Part shown: one piece after another, positions 24,801-38,160 of the stretch
How positions within the stretch are numbered: position 1 is the first letter of the stretch
Layout of the letters: each line of letters begins with the position of its first letter
Assembly (NCBI RefSeq): GCF_019578655.1
Contig: NC_063260.1
Span: 22,592,888-22,656,887, forward strand
Direction: 5' to 3'
DNA length: 64,000 nucleotides
DNA from: Ricinus communis
Lineage: Eukaryota > Streptophyta > Magnoliopsida > Malpighiales > Euphorbiaceae
Made by a program: the position numbers and the translations under genes
The notes under the pieces: generated by a model
The model's database searches: none
What the model saw: only the letters and a program-made list of their open reading frames with translations
Told to the model about the DNA's origin: nothing

Positions 24801-27800
24801 ACTTCCACTTTAGGGCAGTCAATTAAAAGAATGTTCATCACTACGCTAGTATGGCCCGTAGATAAAATTTTAATAAGCACATACTTTTACAGTTGTTTGA
24901 TTAGAAGGGTATGCTAACTTGCGAAATATATGCATAATCATGAGTTAAGACCTTACATATCTCTCTGCCCTCACTTGTTGCCATGGTTGATTCTTAGTTA
25001 CAGGTAACTCTCGGCTTATGATATTACAGACAGATGTTGTGCCCAGTACAACTGTTGCGTGACATCATTTAATTTTCTTCTGGTGAGCCAACTGGCCACG
25101 AAATGTGACTGCTTAAGGGAGCACTCGTGCCCCTATGCTGAATTACTGCCCCCCCCCCAACACACGACAATTAATTTTCTACCCTGATAATTTAATTGCC
25201 GTGAGCCGTGATTTCCTAACTCCCAACCAAACAATATTTTTAAACAAACTCAACCATCTAAATTGATGATTAAGCACAGCAAATGGCCGTACTGCCCTAC
25301 ATAGAGCAACCAAATAATAAATCAAACTCTAGTTTTATTGAACAAATAACTGTTACTTTATAAGTTGAGACCCGAGTGGTAAGTTTGTAAGTTAATTTTT
25401 TCATTGTCTATTATTACTGATTAAATATTAACAGCAATATTAAGAGACAGCAAACGTTCCAAAGAGTTGGGAGGACATAGAGCGTATGATGGAACCACAG
25501 TTGGTATAACTCTAACCATAAAATTATACCAACACTGTCGAATATCCGGATAGCTATCTTTCCCTCTCTTTAAAGTTTAAACATTCCTCACTGGATGTTT
25601 AATAACCAGATCATCTTAACTAATAATCATCATCATACGTTTCTTCAAAAAAAAATATATCATCATCAGACGGCAATTTATGCCATCGTCCCGAGACCAC
25701 CGTGTATTATGGCCTAGGACACCATAATAAATAAAAAAAATTATATTTCAAAATTTAATATATATATATAATTTACTCAATTAATATAATTATTAATATA
25801 TTTTTTTAATCTTTTCAGTTAGTCGTGTTTTACATAAAAGATTGATATATTTTTAAAAAATGATGAAATACATTATTTATTAAAAATAATATAATATAAT
25901 GTTTAAGAGATCGTCATATGCTAAGAAATTATAATATTAATAAATGAAACTAATTTCTTATACATTTAAAAAAAATTTAAGAATTTCAGCGATCCAGTTT
26001 TATTGGAGCAAATGATCAACCCAGTGAAAGAAAGTGTGCCATTCCAGCGCTTCATTCTTCCAACTTCCTACTAGGATACATGCCGTCTAAGTTTCGGAGG
26101 AATCTACTTAAAGTGTTTCCCCATATTGCTTGACTTAAATTTGAACTTTCTTACTTTACTCATGGATAAAATAAAATCTATCTTACCTTACTTAATTTGA
26201 ATAGAGGAGAGGGATGAAGATGAAATATATGAAGATGAGATTTCTGTCTTTTTAAGAAATGTCTCTGAGTTGCCATACATAAAGGGATTCTAATGAGACT
26301 TTTTCAGCGATAAACCTATCTAATTGCTGCAGTGTCTATTAATTTATTATTATCAATTCAGTAGTTACAATTTTACATATGTTCCTTGTATAATTATATA
26401 ATATACTTTTATATGAAAATGATATTAATTTTTTTATAAAAATTATATTCATTATTTTTGTAATACCTATTAAAATATTTTTGTGATTTATGTAAGTATT
26501 TATCATTTATAGGTATGATATTTATTAATTTATTAGTGAATATTTATTACTAATAAATATAATTCAAATGGATAAATATATCTTATAAATATGACGTAAA
26601 TCATCATTATAATTAGTAAATAAGAAAAGAATCAAGCTCAAATTATACCACAAATATTTATATCATAGTATAAATATCTTTTTTAAATAAATAATATTCA
26701 AATAATAAATATTTAGTACATATTTAATAAATATAAATTAAAAAATATTATTAATTAATATAAATTATTTTAAAAAATACACGTCAGAATTCTGATGGTA
26801 TAATCCTTGGACCGACGAATACAGTGTGATTCGGGAACAGAATATAAAGGGACATCATCAGACAGTTGTCTGTGGCTTGTGATTCTTCATGCCAAACAAA
26901 ATAGGGCCCAATAATTAAGATAACGTGTGAAACTGGAGATATTTGGACAAACCTATATAACAAATAAGCCCATATGGCCTAAGAAAGGGTTCCTAAAAAG
27001 AAGGTACCCTTCGCCCTTTGCCCTGTAATTTAACTTGCATTTTGTTTTCTTCTTTTTTTTTTTTCTTTTAAATTGATAAAATAAAAAATTAATTGTCAAG
27101 GCAGAACAAGAGAGACATCACATCACTCCTTGAGGAACTTGATACATAGAGGTCATATTTCCACATCAAGGGAAGCAACAGATTAAAGAGAGTTAGATTA
27201 AGCTCTACCTTATAAAATATCAATAAAAGAAAAGAAAAAAAAGGAAAAAACACTGTTGATGTGGCCAGCTCTATGTTCTAAATTCACCTCCCCATATTGC
27301 ATTAATAAATTAGGTCTCAATCATCTCTCTCAAATGCATTGAATCAAGATAGCACCGCATTGGCATGAAATCCCTCTTACTTCCCTTTTGGATTTGAATT
27401 TCTATTACCCAACCGTGTCTCTATTATTATATTGTTAATCTATCAAGGCGGCAATGCTTATGCCTCAAGATAATTAAGAAATGACCCGTAATCAATATAC
27501 ACGTGGCGCTTGAAGTAATTTGATACTACGTACATTGGTTGGTGTCTCTCAAGATATTTACTGAAATTGTTAGCACTGTGATGGTAGAAGTTTTCTGCAA
27601 TCGTACACTTTTCTGTCTTTTCCCTCGATATATTCATTTGACAAGTAAATTGCACGCTTTTAGGGAGCTTCGGTTCAATTATTTATTATTATTAATAATA
27701 GTTTATGATTAAAATTTTAATCAATAAAAATATTATAATTAATAAATAAAGTTATATTACTCTATCTAAGAGTTTGTCGATACAATTTCGTCATTTTCTA

Positions 27801-28836
27801 GTGTTAATGCACCCAATGACTTACTTTATTTAAATGTTAGACTTAGTTACTGAATGTCACTGTTGATAAAGATTTCGGTGCCCTGTGTTCAAAGTATTGC
27901 TTGATCCCTGACATTTGACTTTTGGTGACAAGTAAAATAAAGAATGTCAAAGAAACCTTTGTGTTTTAAAACAAGAAGTTCCAGTGGGAACAAAGATTTT
28001 AAAATTTCCTTTGTAACGAGAAGTATTTCTCAAGAAAACTAGGTATGGAGTTCTTTATCCTCTATTCCTCCCCTACTTTTTCAAAAGTACACAATCTTTA
28101 TGCTTCAAAATTCAGCTACTTGAAAACATTTTGCTATTGTCAAGAATCAACAGAGGAATCAAGTCTTATTATACAGTTTTTACCTACTAATCTGAATTGT
28201 TTTGACGCATATGGGCCATCTTTTAAGTACCAAAATCGTCTACCATTATCAACTCTAATTAACTAAATTAAACAAGAATGTATGATTCACTTTTGAAGGT
28301 GTATTATTTCAGTGTATAATTAAGGATATTTTCTGTTATTATGCATTGTCTTGTTTTAATTTGCGTTAGCATTTCTATGTATTATATGTATATATATTCA
28401 TAAAGAAAGTGCTAACTGCTAATTAAAGCATGTGGATAATGGAAAAAACCACCTCTAAAACAGCAAAACAAGACGAAGCAGATTCTTTAGCCAGCTTTCA
28501 AATCCTTTCCCTCCTTTTCTTTCTTATGCAAATGATTCATGAGTTATCAGAAGGTCTTCCGATTGATAAAATATGAGGTAGTACCATCAACCAAAACATA
28601 AATTAAGCCTTACAAATGATTAGAGCATCTACACAAGTCAACAGAGAAACCTTGAAATATACAAAATCCACCTCTTTCTTAGTGCTCGAATTCTATTATC
28701 CTCCCATGACTTTAGCTAGTAAATGGATTAAAGCACAAGTTTCCGACTGGAATTTCCGTTGGTATGGAGTAGGATAAGCATATTAGCTTAGCTGTTAACA
28801 GATTACACCTACACTGCACGTATTACAAAATTCTTT
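21890..28836. other. Long intergenic region between GDSL gene 2 and ERF gene A
   Basis: About 7 kb, very AT-rich. A short less AT-rich patch lies at 22665-22810, a (TTA)n run near 23799-23817, a poly-C run near 25149-25158, and other AT-rich runs are scattered. A hydrophobic 62-residue open frame on the minus strand at 24234-24422 has no signature I recognise. I find no tRNA, complete transposon or supported gene; the final 0.5 kb should contain the ERF promoter. Confidence 0.45.
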
Positions 28837-28843
28837 TATAAAT
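28837..28843 (+). promoter_or_regulatory. Putative TATA box of ERF gene A
   Basis: TATAAAT lies 58 bp before the ATG at 28895. This would leave a short leader of roughly 25-30 nt; if transcription starts further up, it is not the TATA box. Confidence 0.45.
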
Positions 28844-28894
28844 GATCTATGATACCAGTTCTCTATCTTCCCTCTTGATTTACACTGATTTTTC

Positions 28895-29623
28895 ATGCGT
28901 TACCCAAAGAACGACAACATGGCTATGCAAAGTGATCATCATCTTCTAGAGAATGTATGGGCGAGCTATATTGGAGGCGAAGGAGGCAAGCCAACAAGCA
29001 TGAGTGACCAAGATCAGGTTTCCAAAACATGGGAACTCGATGGAAGAGATGGGACAGCGGAGATGCTTGAGAGGCTGCCAAGTCTAGGTAGGTGGATATC
29101 AATGGGAGCTGAAACCTGGGAAGAACTTCTAGCAGGAATAAACATCCCCACAAGTACCAATACGAAACTTTCTTGCAATGAAAACATGCCATCATCAGAA
29201 AACAGAAGCCTCAACAAACCGATTAATGGTGTAAAAGGAGAGAACAAGAAAGTGGCTACAAGACATTACAGGGGAGTAAGGAGAAGGCCTTGGGGTAAAT
29301 ACGCGGCAGAGATAAGAGACTCGTCGAGAAAAGGAGCAAGAGTTTGGCTTGGGACTTTTGATACAGCAGAAGCAGCAGCTTTAGCTTACGATAAAGCTGC
29401 TTTGAGAATTAGAGGACCTAAGGCATATCTCAATTTCCCACTTGAGACAGTTGCTAAGGCCATGGGAATTGATATGGAATTAGAGAAGAATGATGACGCG
29501 ATGGTTGACGAGCCTGCATTGGCGACTGTGGAAGCTTCGACGTCGTTTGGGAATGACTTCAATATAGTAGAATTTCAGGACCTGGGTAGTGATTACTTGG
29601 ACAGTTTGCTGTCTTCCTTTTGA
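28895..29623 (+). CDS. AP2/ERF transcription factor, ERF group IX-like with EDLL-type tail (ERF gene A)
   Basis: Nuclear DNA-binding protein of 242 aa, single exon as usual for ERFs. One AP2/ERF domain spans about residues 123-182 ([19 protein letters not shown], then [19 protein letters not shown] and a final YLNFP), with the Trp and Arg positions that contact GCC-box DNA. The last 20 residues include [16 protein letters not shown], which resembles the acidic EDLL activation motif of group IX ERFs (ERF1/ORA59/ERF091 type), factors that act in ethylene and jasmonate defence responses. The N-terminal half is acidic and not conserved with families I recall, apart from a WEELL-containing stretch around residues 66-80. 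Possible later starts are Met9 and Met11. Arabidopsis ERF091 lies next to DTD and SNI1, so this may be its orthologue (inference). Confidence 0.93.
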   Translation: MRYPKNDNMAMQSDHHLLENVWASYIGGEGGKPTSMSDQDQVSKTWELDGRDGTAEMLERLPSLGRWISMGAETWEELLAGINIPTSTNTKLSCNENMPSSENRSLNKPINGVKGENKKVATRHYRGVRRRPWGKYAAEIRDSSRKGARVWLGTFDTAEAAALAYDKAALRIRGPKAYLNFPLETVAKAMGIDMELEKNDDAMVDEPALATVEASTSFGNDFNIVEFQDLGSDYLDSLLSSF

Positions 29624-31630
29624 ACAGAAAAGGACATAAGATATATAGCTAGGGTATATATATTATTTGTTTCTCCACATTAATTATTAATTGCTAGTAA
29701 TTAATTATATGGAGTAGCCATATATGAACTGTGGTGGTCCGGATTTATTTGTAGGTTTATATTAATTTGTCAGGGGAAATGGTTTTCTTTCATCACTAAT
29801 ACATATGGGTTGCAAACACAACTTATTTATGTGTTATTGGATAGTACACTAACATGTTTCTTTTAGAAACCAAGAGGAAAAAATACAACATGTTCTGCCC
29901 AGTTGATAAACATTTATCCTGTTATTGTTTTAATTATAAATAATAATATAAATTAAATTTTATATCATATTATTCTTTTGATTCAATAAATAAAAATCCT
30001 TTAAATATAATTATCTTTTTTCATTTACTATTAAAATTTCTTAAATCTTTCTTCATAAAGTAATTGATTGTTTCTTTTCATAAATCATGAAATATTTGAT
30101 ATTTTATAAAGTTAATTATGATACTTAAGTCTGCTTTAACAGATATATTTATATAATTTAGTAAATTTGAAACGCTAAAAGTAAGATATTTTTATTGATA
30201 TTATCGTAGCTAAGTATTGCAGTACTAAATGTTAGATTAAAAGCAGAAGGATCCAATTAATTTACTACTTTTTCAACTATAATTATAGTGCATTTTTTAT
30301 TTTCAAAACTATAAATCTTATTAAATTTATCTTTTGTTGGTGACCCACTTACAGATATAAAGTGTTTATTTATTTGACTAGAATAAAATATTTTCAGACG
30401 CTCTTTTAAGAAAAGTAAATATAATTATTAGATATAATTATGAACTAAATAATTATCTTTAAATAATTTTATTAATTTACTAAATTTTTTTTTCTTAAAT
30501 ATTTAGTTAATTATTATTATTATATTTATCTATATAATAACTCATAAACCAATCATTTTGCAGCTTCCGTATAAAAAAGAAACAAGTAATTCCACCTTCT
30601 CCATGAACAAAGAAACAAGTAATCCAACTTCATATCACCTTTACTATGCAAGCATCGAAAAGTGTTTCAGATAAAATAGTAATAATATTAGTTAATTATT
30701 TACTTGCGTGCTGTATATATATTATTATTATTTTAACTATAAATTTAAATTTAATAAATATTTTAATATCTTATAATTACTACAGTATTCTAGAAATAAT
30801 AATCAATGAAATACTCTTAAATATTTCTTAGAAATAGTTTAATATTTTAAAATTTTATGATTATAATAATACAAATTTTTTTAAGAAGATTTATTAATTG
30901 ATTTTTAATATTATATAAATTATAAATATAGTTAAAGATAAGAAATTATTGTAGAATTAAAAAAAAAAACGTGTTTCATACAATTATTGTTACCTAATTT
31001 ATTCTGTTCTGTGAAGAAATGCAATAAAGTTTGGCATTTGGGTACATCAGAACGTATATATCTGTGTCTTATTATCACAGATGACACCTAAAGTCGTGTC
31101 CAGTAGCATTCACGTCGGTAGCCACACACAGAGAAAAAGGAATACATGCATTGATCAACCTCGATAAATTAATAATTACAGTCTAATTCACATGATTTTT
31201 TTAATACAATCTTTTTGGGCATTGTTGTATAGTGTTAAACTGAAGGCACAAATAAAGAGATAGTTGTATATTGATTCTTTTTAACCAATGTGATATATCG
31301 CATTCTAAAAAAGAAAAGGAAAATAAAAATAATATCCGTAATAGGAATATATGTTTAAATTAAAATCGAATAAAATTTTGTTTTAGTTAATTAGATGAAG
31401 AGCATGTGGTGTGGAATAAATATTCTAAAATTGCTTGTCAAGTTCAACGTTTTGAATAAATTTATATATGGAGACTGCAGATTTGTTTGAAAACAACAGG
31501 GTGATCATCTCTATTAAGATCACACAGTACCGATATTTAATGGTTTGAGAAAGTTGAATTCGATTACAATATAAAATATTTCCGTACCTATTCTTTTGAA
31601 GGAAGTCATTTTATACGTATAAAATATGAT
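29624..31630. other. AT-rich intergenic DNA after ERF gene A
   Basis: The 3' UTR of ERF gene A probably takes the first 200-250 bp. The rest is AT-rich with short frames only. Confidence 0.45.
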
Positions 31631-32620
31631 TAAATTCATAAATGGATCTTTAAATTTGTCTTATTTCTACAATTGATCTTACGATTTCAACTTTGATTCA
31701 ATTGGACTTATTAATTTTACGGGTTATTAATTTTAAATCATTTAATTACAAATTTTATGGACGTATATTTTATATCATCTAAAAACATGTAAGTTTGAAT
31801 AAAATAATAATATATTTAAAATATAAAATAACGTTTAAATATATAAATGGCTCGTTGAATTTGTTTCATTTTTGCAATTGGCATTCAAATTCAACTTTGA
31901 TTCAATTGAATCTCTCAACTTTACTGGTTGTTATTTTTAAATCCTTCAATCACATACATTAAAGGCGTGTGTTCTACGCTATCCAAGAAATGCATAAGTT
32001 CGAATAAAATAATAATATATTTAATATATAAAATAAGTAAATAAAAAATAAAACAATGAGTTTTAATTGTAAAACAAAATTTTTTATTTTTTTTGATATA
32101 TGTTAAATATTTTATTGCTATAGTTACTGGTGTGGGCATAACTTGTGAGAATAAAAGGAATAACTTGATCACAGAAAAGTTGAAGAATTACAACAGTTTA
32201 TTTTAGTCATTTGGAAAATATATTTTTTCTTTTATTTATTAAATTAATAAAATAATTTTAATGTACAATAAACAATATATTAGAATTAATGGAATATATC
32301 TTTCACAAGACCTTAATCCAAAGCGCTTAACTTATGTTTGTGAAAGATTTAAATATAACATAAACTGTAAGTAACATCGTTATGGACAATTGAATCAAAG
32401 TTTAAGAAGCTAATTACGAAAATAAGACAAATTCAATAGTTTAATTATGTATTTTGCATATTATAAGTAACATCGTTATGAGCATATTAATTTTTTATTA
32501 CTATCGTTAGTAGAGAGGTTAAAAATAACAACCTGTAAAATTGAGAATTCCATAATCAAAATTTAGTTCGAAAGGGCAATTATGAAAATGAAACAAATTC
32601 AAGATCTATTTATGTATTTA
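31631..32620. mobile_element. MULE-like element with doubled terminal inverted repeats, about 1 kb
   Basis: At the left, two diverged tandem copies of a roughly 200-bp sequence (about 31631-31835 and 31845-32040) share blocks such as TTTGATTCAATTG, GGTTRTTA and AATAAAATAATAATATATTT. At the right, two diverged copies (about 32370-32460 and 32475-32620) occur in inverted orientation; their reverse complement reads TAAATACATAAATAG, GAATTTGTTTCATTTT and GTTGTTATTTTTAACC, matching the left copies. Each end therefore has two TIRs. There is no transposase. Plant Mutator-like elements with tandem TIRs are known. The target duplication is not clear. Confidence 0.7.
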
Positions 32621-35143
32621 GCCATAAAGTATTTATGTGAATTATAAATTAACATAGATTTAGTGGTTTATTAATCATAAATTATTTAGATAGATATACA
32701 AATCTTTACATTGAAATATGAAACTATAGTTTTTTTTATGAAATCGAAAAAAATATGTAAAAATTAAATTATAAAATATATTAAAAATCTTAATATAATT
32801 CTTATAAAAGAGAATAGGGAAAATACTTTGAAATACTTAAATAAATAAGAAAAAAATTATAGAAATATTTTACAAAAATTAGATTAAACTTATAATTCTA
32901 AAAAGTGGATTAAAAATTTTAGAATAATTCTTATGATGATAGGGTGAGGAATAATTTAAAGTAATTAAATAGTTAAGTATAATATTATAACACTTTTAAC
33001 ACTAATTAATATATATTTTTCTAGAATAGTTAATGCACTTCTTTAATACTATTGCAATTATTATTTTTTAATAGTTTTATTCTCATATATCACTATAATT
33101 TAAATAAATAACTTAAAATTCATAGAAAAGTTGTTATGAATAGAAAAAGCCATATATATATATCAATAGTACCTTTTTAGAAAAATATTTCCAGAATTTA
33201 TTTAATTCAAATCAATGGTATTAATTAAGAGTTCTTTTCTTATTGAATAAAGTCAAAAATTGAGGTGGGACAATATAAATTTATCTCTTTGATTTGTAAT
33301 CTAAAATCGATAATCTCTTCTGAAATTTATTTATTCAATTTGCAGTCTAAAATTGACATTCTCATAAAGAGGAAATTATAAAAAACATCGAAATTTATTT
33401 TCCATTTTATATTTTTTTAAATATGTACTGTTATGTTTCATTTAAACAGTTATTGATAATATCAATTGTTAGAATATATATATATATATATATATACCTT
33501 ATATTTTAACACATTATATATGTTATTATGTTGATTGATTCTTTATTTTTTTATTTTATATAGTAAAATGGTTTTATAATGTAAACTGTCTTTAATTATC
33601 AACAGAAATAAAACATCGGATTTTCAATGAATTTTGTATTTTGACCTAATAAATGACCAATAAAATTTTGTAAAACAATATATAAACACGGGGGAGAAAA
33701 CGGGAAACAACACTAAAAAATAAAGTAAAGCTCGTGAAGTTTTTGTAATTATCTATTTAATAAATGTTATAATAAGAATGAGATAAATTTCCTTGCATCT
33801 AGAAGATGTGAAACATGAATGATTAATTGATTAATTTGTACAAGCATATGGATTCTACACGAAATCCCCGTGGATTAACAAGCAAACATCCTAATGACAG
33901 CTAATGCGACTATTACCTGACCCCATTAATTAATTAATTAATTATTATCTTTTCACTTGGGGAGAGAACCACTATATACATACAGTGCTTGCATTGGTGC
34001 ACGCCAACTGTTTACTGTTTGAAGGTGGGGGAATTTCTAGGAAATTAGTAATTGATGAATGAATATGCGATTCCAATTTGGTAACCTTATTTGTTTCTGT
34101 TTGATTTGATCACTGCATCCCTTTTTGGTCAATTTTTAATCCCAACAATTCAATTCAAGACACGGGATGGGTATTCATACACGTCAATTTATAATACATC
34201 CATTCCTGCGTCATTTGACAAGTTATGTATTGGAATATTAATAACATGAGGAGACCACAGCAGATATCAATTGACAATCTACAACGTTGTTCATTTAAAC
34301 ATCATTTCATCACAAACTCTGTTGGAGGATAGAATTAACTGTTATTGCATTTATTTTTTTTCTTTAAGGGGCGGCCCAGTCTTCTTGACTTTTCTTTTCT
34401 TTCTCTTTCCTTAGTTCTTCATTTGAATGATCCAATTGATGCATGATGTTGATTTCAATATTATTTCTATATATTAAAGCACCCAAATCCATCAGGTTTG
34501 AACAACTTTTTCTTTATTTTTTTTTAACTAGAAAATTCCTCATGTAATAAAAAAAATATAATTTTTGAATGAGATAAACAAAAAAAAAAATTACAGTTCA
34601 ATAGTATATAGTATATAGATGTAATAGTAAATGTTTTTTTTCTAATTTAATTAAATTATTAAGTTCGACCATTGATTATTTAACTGTGTTAAAACTCTTG
34701 AAATAATATTTTATTTTTTTACTTTTAAAAGTGTTATTCAATATATTCTAAATTATTAAACAAAAAAATAATTATATTTGCATATAAGAATTTATAGCTC
34801 TATCATCAATTTACATGCATACTCTTCATCGAAAACATCACTCTTTATAACCGTGTTGTATTTCTACGTTAGATTTTGTTTCATGAATTTAATTCAACCT
34901 AATTAAATCGTAATTCTAAATTAATAAAGAACAACTAGGAAGGTTTTCTTTCTCCACTTTTCTTATTATCAGTAACTAACCTCTTATCAATGTATTCACA
35001 CTTAGAAATCAAAATTAAGCAAAAGTAACAAAGACCAGCAAATTAAAGATTCAGGCACATTTGGAAATACAACATGGGATTTTAATGTTGCATGTGTAGG
35101 CAATAACAGCCAATCCCAAACAAATCAACGAACTCTAAGCAAC
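32621..35143. other. AT-rich intergenic DNA downstream of ERF gene B
   Basis: Contains an (AT)n run near 33475-33496 and a TTAA repeat near 33926-33946. The 3' UTR of ERF gene B should lie just below 35144. No supported gene. Confidence 0.45.
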
Positions 35144-35665
35144 TTATCCAAGTAATCCGATCCCAGTTGTACTGCTCTCTGTTTCCGATTGTGATGTACT
35201 TACAGATACTGAGCTAGAGCTGCTGCCACTTGATTCAAAGTTATTTCTACTTAATGTTGTTGACAAGTTCAAATTAGGCTTGAACCCTGCACTCGTAGCT
35301 GCTACAACTTCAGCCGGGAAATTGAGGAGTGCCTTAGCACCACGCATTCTGAAAGCAGCTCTATCATAAGCCAAGGCAGCCTCTTCAGCTGTCTCGAACG
35401 TCCCTAGCCATACACGGGCACCATGTCGTGCCGAGTCGCGAATTTCAGCAGCGTATTTGCCCCACGGCCGCCGTCTCACACCCCTGTAATGCTTCTTGGC
35501 TATGACCTTGGCCGGTGGAAACATGTGTGATGAATTAATTTGGCTTCTTGGTGGCATGTTTGAATTATTGGGGGCAGTGGCGCCCTCGTTTATCATTTGG
35601 TAAATTACCATGTCTTGTGAGTCATTCTCATTAAACGGAAGCTCATTTTGAGAAGTGAAAACCAT
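35144..35665 (-). CDS. AP2/ERF transcription factor, ERF group IX-like (ERF gene B)
   Basis: Single-exon ERF of 173 aa. The AP2/ERF domain spans about residues 58-117 ([20 protein letters not shown], then [19 protein letters not shown] and a final ALLNFP). The N-terminus has [12 protein letters not shown] at residues 14-25, close to the DSEDMVIYGLL motif of Pti4/ERF1A-type (group IXa) factors, which bind GCC boxes in ethylene, jasmonate and pathogen responses. It is shorter than Pti4 (over 200 aa), lacking most of the leading region. The C-terminus is a Ser/Thr-rich tail (residues 143-166) without an EDLL motif. It converges on ERF gene A 5.5 kb away but is not its close copy: outside the AP2 domain they share nothing obvious. 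Confidence 0.93.
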   Translation of the reverse strand: MVFTSQNELPFNENDSQDMVIYQMINEGATAPNNSNMPPRSQINSSHMFPPAKVIAKKHYRGVRRRPWGKYAAEIRDSARHGARVWLGTFETAEEAALAYDRAAFRMRGAKALLNFPAEVVAATSAGFKPNLNLSTTLSRNNFESSGSSSSSVSVSTSQSETESSTTGIGLLG

Positions 35666-35767
35666 GGTTTCTTAGCTCTATATTTGTGATTGCCTACGAA
35701 GGGGATTTGGGTGGCGTTGAGAGAGCTTAAAAGGATATGAAGTTTTGTGGAAAGATGGTCCGAGACA

Positions 35768-35777
35768 TGTATATAAA
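35768..35777 (-). promoter_or_regulatory. Putative TATA box of ERF gene B
   Basis: The minus strand reads CTTTATATACAT about 105 bp upstream of the ATG at 35665, leaving a plausible leader of 70-80 nt. Confidence 0.5.
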
Positions 35778-35779
35778 GT

Positions 35780-37720
35780 TTTGAATATGAGTGGCATATG
35801 TTGGATCTTGGGATTTTACTTTTAGGAACTGAGGAAGGCAAGAGGAAACAGATGATAAATGGGTAGGTATTTTTCTTCCAGGTTGGTGGGTGCTGCACAG
35901 AATCAATGGCATTTGCCCCTAAATCCTTTTGATTTTACAACAATGAACTATGGATCTAAAATTTTCTGTAAATTTATAGACACAATTTAAGACTTAGTTA
36001 GAGCCCGCTATATATACTAAAGCACAAGTCTAATATGAAAAGTCAACCTCTAAAATTTAGATAAATGAATGACTTTAAAATTTATTAATACTTAAAAAAT
36101 AAGAAGAAATTAATTATCTCAAGTGTATGAGTAATTATACACTAACTAATAAAAAATAATAATAATATGTTAATATAATATAGTTTGAAAGTCTATAGAA
36201 ATATTCGTTGACAAAAAAAACTAGATAAAAATGATAATATTCCCCTAGAACTCTTTATCTATATTAAATCTATTAAAATCTAAAACCTTGGCATAAGTGC
36301 CTATATACAACGATCATCAAAATAGAAGTTACTAATTTCAACTTTTTATAAGAAATTATTAATTACTAAAAAAATATGAAAAATGCAACGATGTTTATAT
36401 GTGCCAACTTCAGCCGTCATCATGTCGTCTCTAAGTTATCGCAAAAAGAAAAGCCAACAATTCAAGTCAAATTTAGGTAGGGATGGCTATGTCGCTAACC
36501 CTCGAGTAAATTACCCCCTCTCCAATCCATTGATAAACTATTGCTATTGCGATGCAAATTAGCGACGAATAAGCATCCATCCCTGAACACAATTTTCTTA
36601 TGGACACCTAAAGGAAAATATTTAAATTGGGCAAATAGGTATACATATATTTATATAAAAGAAAAGAATCTAGTTAATTTCATGCATAAATTAGTTGCTT
36701 CCATTGATCTATTTGCAAAGAGGAGTGTTAATGGCAAAAGTATGTCTTGAGGTACATAACATGGTAAGAATTTATTGATTCTTATCGTAATGATTATCAA
36801 AAGTAAAGCTATTAATTGATTCCGTTATCTTTTGGCTAGAATATCTTATTTTATTAAAAAAGATTGAATAAAATATTTTTTGTTTCATATTGGTTAAAAT
36901 TTTGATCATTTCGGATAGAAACGGTCAAGATTTGATCAAAATAGTTATTCCGGCCAAAATTAATGAAATAAACTTAAATAAAGTAATTTTATATAAAAAA
37001 AACTATATTGAGTTAAGCAATTTAATAATATTTTTTTTCTTTATCAATAAAAATAAATTGAAATCTAAAATTTCAAAATCAAATATTTAAAAACCACTAA
37101 TCAGTTTTTATCTCTATTTATTATTTTATCTTTGCTTTACAGTTTACTTATATATATTTTTTACTAATTTATTAAAATATTTTTAATCTATATTATCTAA
37201 TAATAATAATTTACAATTTATATAATTTGATTTTCATAGCTTTGTTGGCTATAAGATATTATTTTATACTTTATATTTCATTATTATAATTCTACAATAA
37301 TAAAAGTTAAGTATTTATATTGCTTGTTACTTTCTAATATGCTACTTGATTATAATTCAAAACAGTTTAAAACGGGATAGTAACTAATAAAAAAATTCCA
37401 AAATGGGGTTGGCAATAAAATTGATAACTTTGATAAAAAGTGAATCTCAAAAGTCCAGATACATTATGCAACAGAAGTAGAGGAATCAAATCTTTGGAGA
37501 ACATTGAAATGACTGACTGCATGGGAAATATGTGATTAAGTGAATTACACTTACTTTTGTGGGTTACCTTAATACAGCAGTAGCAGCTATTGTTTCAACT
37601 CTTTGGTTCCATCTATTCGGTGACTAATACTGTTTTTTCTTCCGTCCTTTTCAAGGACCATATATTCATATAACTATTTTTTAAAATTAAAAAATAATTT
37701 ATAGTATATTTTTATTAAAA
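35780..37720. other. Upstream region of ERF gene B and AT-rich spacer
   Basis: The promoter region of ERF gene B is followed by AT-rich DNA with short frames only. A less AT-rich patch at 36400-36600 shows no gene. Confidence 0.4.
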
Positions 37721-38160
37721 TTATTATCTAATTACAAAATTAATTTATTAATTAATATAATATTAAAATATAATTACTATACTATCTTTTAAGATTAGAG
37801 GAGTATTTAATTAGAAATATAATTTATAAATTAATAAATTAATAAAAAATTTATAAAATTATGCATAAATTTTAATGATGTGTCAAAAGTAAATATCTAT
37901 GTCAACATAAAAATATTATGTGTCAAAAATTAAATATACATGTCAGAAATAATTTATATTTATTATCTAATTATAAAATTAATTGATTAATTAATATAAT
38001 ATGAAAATATAATTAATATATTATTTTTAGAATATAATTAATTTTATCATTTAATTATAAAATTATTTATTAGTTGATAAAATATTAAAATATAATTAAT
38101 ATATTATTTTTTAAAATTAGAATCAGTATTTATTTTTAAAAATTAGATTAAGTATTTAAT
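37721..38160. repeat. Diverged AT-rich tandem/dispersed repeat, three copies
   Basis: Near-copies of a unit containing ATCTAATTAYAAAATTAAT, TTAATATAATATTAAAATATAATTA and a trailing AAATTAGA start near 37721, 37961 and 38041. They are almost pure A+T, so similarity is partly compositional, but the ordered blocks recur. Confidence 0.5.

Noticed and set aside
23400..26800. Search for LTR retrotransposon ends or a hidden gene in the long AT-rich spacer
   Set aside because: No TG...CA direct repeats, primer-binding site or polymerase motifs seen.
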